DNA of 7,179 nucleotides from an uncultured Oscillospiraceae bacterium (lineage in GTDB: Bacteria > Bacillota > Clostridia > Oscillospirales > Acutalibacteraceae), in the NCBI GenBank assembly GCA_900550095.1, contig URRG01000113.1, positions 1 to 7,179 on the forward strand. Reading direction: 5' to 3'. A program made the position numbers and the translations under genes. The notes beneath the pieces were generated by a model. The model had not been told where the DNA came from. It was given only the letters and a program-made list of their open reading frames with translations, and made no database searches. Positions 5,756 through 7,179 of the stretch are shown here, one piece after another; position 1 is the stretch's first letter; each line of letters begins with the position of its first letter.

Positions 5756-5783
5756 TTGCCTTTCCGGGGATTTATGATACAAT
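5756..5783 (+). promoter_or_regulatory. Sigma-A promoter of the GNAT gene
   Basis: TTGCCT (5756-5761, four of six) and TACAAT (5778-5783, five of six) are 16 bases apart. The predicted start near 5790 gives a leader of about 87 bases. Confidence 0.5.
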
Positions 5784-5806
5784 ACACTTGTATTTCATGC
5801 CGGCAT
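5779..5806. repeat. Two inverted repeats at the GNAT promoter start region
   Basis: ATACAA (from 5777) and TTGTAT (to 5793) form a six-base inverted repeat around TACAC that covers the -10 and start point. Immediately after it is the perfect ten-base palindrome ATGCCGGCAT (5797-5806). Either could be an operator; both are short enough to be chance. Confidence 0.3.
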
Positions 5807-5876
5807 CTCAAAGAGAGACGCAGCGTATCCGCTTGACGGTTTTGGAATACAGGATGGAAAAGACAGGAGGAACGCT

Positions 5877-6383
5877 ATGATGCATGTGGAAAGAATATCT
5901 GCAGAAACCGCAGCAGAAGCAAGCCGGATATACGTCTCTGCGTGGCAGGCCGGCTACAGAGGCATCATTCCACAGCCGTATCTGGATGCGCTTTCCCCCG
6001 AACAGTGGCGGCCCCGGCTGGAAACATCCATATATAAGGATTTTCTGCTGACGGACGGGGGAAAAGCTGTCGCCACCTCTTCCATATCTCCGGCAAGGGA
6101 TGCAAACATGCAGGGATGGGGGGAGATCATTTCCCTATACGTGCTTCCGGAGCATTTCGGAAAGGGATACGGCAGATTTTTGTTTTCGTATGATATACGG
6201 CAGCTTCGTGCAGACGGATTTCAAAATCTGTATCTGTGGGTATTAGCAGAAAACCACAGAGCGAGAAATTTTTATACATCTATGGGTTTTCAGCCCAATG
6301 GAGATACGGTGACCTTGAACATCGGCGGAAAGGACCTGCTCGAAATGCGGTATGTAAACCGGCTCCAGCTTCGCCTCATGTGA
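5877..6383 (+). CDS. GNAT-family N-acetyltransferase
   Basis: This 168-residue protein has the GCN5-related acetyltransferase fold, which moves an acetyl group from acetyl-CoA to an amine. The N-terminal helix region reads YVSAWQAGYRGIIPQPYL (19-36), common in GNATs of the W-x3-Y-x-G type. The acetyl-CoA pyrophosphate loop is ISLYVLPEHFGKGYG (85-99), with G97 and G99 of the R/Q-x-x-G-x-G/A motif; the usual R or Q is Phe here. The late motif is ENHRARNFYTSMGF (125-138), including the Tyr often used as general acid. Length is complete for a single-domain GNAT. AGGAGG (5865-5870) lies six bases before ATG 5877; a second ATG follows directly at 5880. Substrate cannot be told: small-molecule or antibiotic amines, polyamines and protein N-termini are all possible. 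Neighbours give no metabolic clue. Confidence 0.9.
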   Translation: MMHVERISAETAAEASRIYVSAWQAGYRGIIPQPYLDALSPEQWRPRLETSIYKDFLLTDGGKAVATSSISPARDANMQGWGEIISLYVLPEHFGKGYGRFLFSYDIRQLRADGFQNLYLWVLAENHRARNFYTSMGFQPNGDTVTLNIGGKDLLEMRYVNRLQLRLM

Positions 6384-6489
6384 GGAATCCCCACGCCTGC
6401 AGCCTGCGGGAAAATAGTTTCACATTCCGGCTGCGGAAGGCTCCCGGGGCGTATACATCAGGCTGAAAGATGCTCCTGACGGGAAAATT

Positions 6490-6503
6490 TCTCCCGCGGG
6501 AGA
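6490..6503. repeat. Perfect 14-bp palindrome upstream of tex
   Basis: TCTCCCGCGGGAGA reads identically on both strands. It lies 41 bases before the tex start. On the minus strand AAATTTT follows, which is too few T residues for a confident terminator, and no T-run follows on the plus strand. It could be an operator or a weak RNA hairpin. I see no convincing promoter between 6384 and 6543. Confidence 0.4.
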
Positions 6504-6543
6504 GGTAAACCGTTAACACAGATATCACACAGGAGGTTTTAAA

Positions 6544-7179
6544 ATGGATATACTGGCAACGCTCACAGAAGAATTTTCTCTTCGCCAGGCCCAGGTAGAG
6601 GCCGTTGTAAATCTGATAGACGAGGGGAACACCATTCCCTTTATCGCCCGCTACCGCAAGGAGGTCCACGGGGGTATGGATGACCAGACTCTTCGCTCTT
6701 TATCGGAGCGGCTGGAATACCTCAGGGGCCTGGAAAAGCAGAGGGAAGATGTAAAGGAACGCATCGAAGCAGCCGGGGCCCTGACGCCCGAGCTCCTTTC
6801 TGCGCTGGAAAAGGCCGCCACCCTGGCGGAAATTGAGGATATTTACCGGCCCTACCGGCCCAAACGGCGCACCCGCGCCACCATTGCCAAGGAAAAGGGC
6901 CTGGAGCCTCTGGCCGCGGCCCTCTGGGAGCAGGGAACCGGCGATCCACTGGAAATGGCGGCGGCCTATGTGGACGAAGAAAAAGAGGTAGCTGCTCCTG
7001 AAGAGGCGCTCAACGGTGCGCTGGACATTCTGGCAGAACAGATTTCAGACGACGCTTCCCTGCGCAAACGCCTGCGGGTGGTGGCTTTCGCCCAGGCGGA
7101 GCTTGTGGCAAAGGCGGCGGATCCGGAAGCCGAAACCGTATATAAAATGTATTACGATTTCCGTCAGCCGGTGCGCACT
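6544..7179 (+). CDS. tex: Tex family RNA-binding transcription accessory protein (partial N-terminus)
   Basis: The first 212 residues of Tex are present and the frame is open at the window end; full-length family members are about 700-780 residues, ending in an S1 RNA-binding domain that is not visible here. Tex is a conserved cytosolic nucleic-acid-binding protein linked to transcription and RNA metabolism. The start matches the family: FSLRQAQVEAVVNLIDEGNT (residues 11-30), then IPFIARYRKEVHGGMDD, the helical LSERLEYLRGLEKQRE segment, and the diagnostic IYRPYRPKRRTRATIAKEKG block around residues 100-119. AGGAGG (6531-6536) lies seven bases before ATG 6544. No terminator separates it clearly from the GNAT gene 160 bases upstream, so it may be partly read through or have a promoter I do not recognise. 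Assignment is secure. Confidence 0.93.
   Translation, partial: MDILATLTEEFSLRQAQVEAVVNLIDEGNTIPFIARYRKEVHGGMDDQTLRSLSERLEYLRGLEKQREDVKERIEAAGALTPELLSALEKAATLAEIEDIYRPYRPKRRTRATIAKEKGLEPLAAALWEQGTGDPLEMAAAYVDEEKEVAAPEEALNGALDILAEQISDDASLRKRLRVVAFAQAELVAKAADPEAETVYKMYYDFRQPVRT

Larger units (their letters stand above)
5538..5876. other. Divergent control region between spoIIQ and the GNAT gene
   Basis: These 339 bases carry no convincing gene; the open frames on the minus strand look like random A/T-rich translation and lack ribosome sites. The spoIIQ side holds the sigma-F-like promoter and, just upstream of it, a minus-strand terminator. The middle (about 5631-5755) is A/T-rich with no recognised element. 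The GNAT side holds a sigma-A promoter with two inverted repeats. Confidence 0.6.

Noticed and set aside
6384..6543. Possible sigma-A promoter or terminator between the GNAT gene and tex
   Set aside because: TATACA at 6452 has no -35 at a usable distance, and the hairpins here (TTCCG-GCTG-CGGAA and the 14-bp palindrome) are not followed by a T-run on the plus strand.

Overview
The window looks like chromosomal DNA from a spore-forming member of the Clostridia, probably Lachnospiraceae-like. The evidence is a SpoIIQ-type M23 protein behind a sigma-F-like promoter, Gram-positive cell-envelope families (YfhO and LytR-CpsA-Psr), strong AGGAGG-type ribosome binding sites and a fairly GC-rich coding style. 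The genus cannot be told from the sequence alone. I see no tRNA, rRNA, CRISPR array, insertion sequence or phage gene.

Layout. (1) 1-1709, minus: the first 569 codons of a YfhO-family polytopic membrane protein, running off the left edge. (2) 1710-2126: a divergent control region with a yfbR promoter on +, a possible proximal yfhO promoter on -, a perfect 13-bp-arm palindrome abutting an extended -10 on -, and a minus-strand terminator. (3) 2127-2750, plus: YfbR-type HD 5'-deoxynucleotidase. (4) 2751-3184: non-coding, with an ECF-sigma-type promoter and a leader of about 240 nt. (5) 3185-4249, plus: LytR-CpsA-Psr (LCP) wall-polymer transferase. (6) 4250-4769: non-coding, with a very strong bidirectional terminator. 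(7) 4770-5537, minus: SpoIIQ-like M23 protein. (8) 5538-5876: non-coding, with the sigma-F-like promoter, a minus-strand terminator and a plus-strand promoter. (9) 5877-6383, plus: GNAT acetyltransferase. (10) 6544-7179, plus: N-terminal 212 codons of Tex, running off the right edge.

How the genes relate. YfhO-family and LCP proteins both act on surface glycopolymers, and the LCP gene appears to be under an envelope-stress-type (ECF) promoter. SpoIIQ acts in the space between forespore and mother cell during engulfment. YfbR (nucleotide pool housekeeping), the GNAT protein and Tex (RNA-binding transcription accessory factor) look like unrelated single-gene units. The genes appear to be mostly separate transcription units with their own promoters. 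I found no clear evidence of a new multi-gene system. The most interesting signals are regulatory: the 1833-1983 minus-strand promoter, palindrome and terminator arrangement, the ECF promoter with its long leader, and the sigma-F match combined with an M23 domain that keeps its zinc ligands but has lost the Y-x-H-L histidine.
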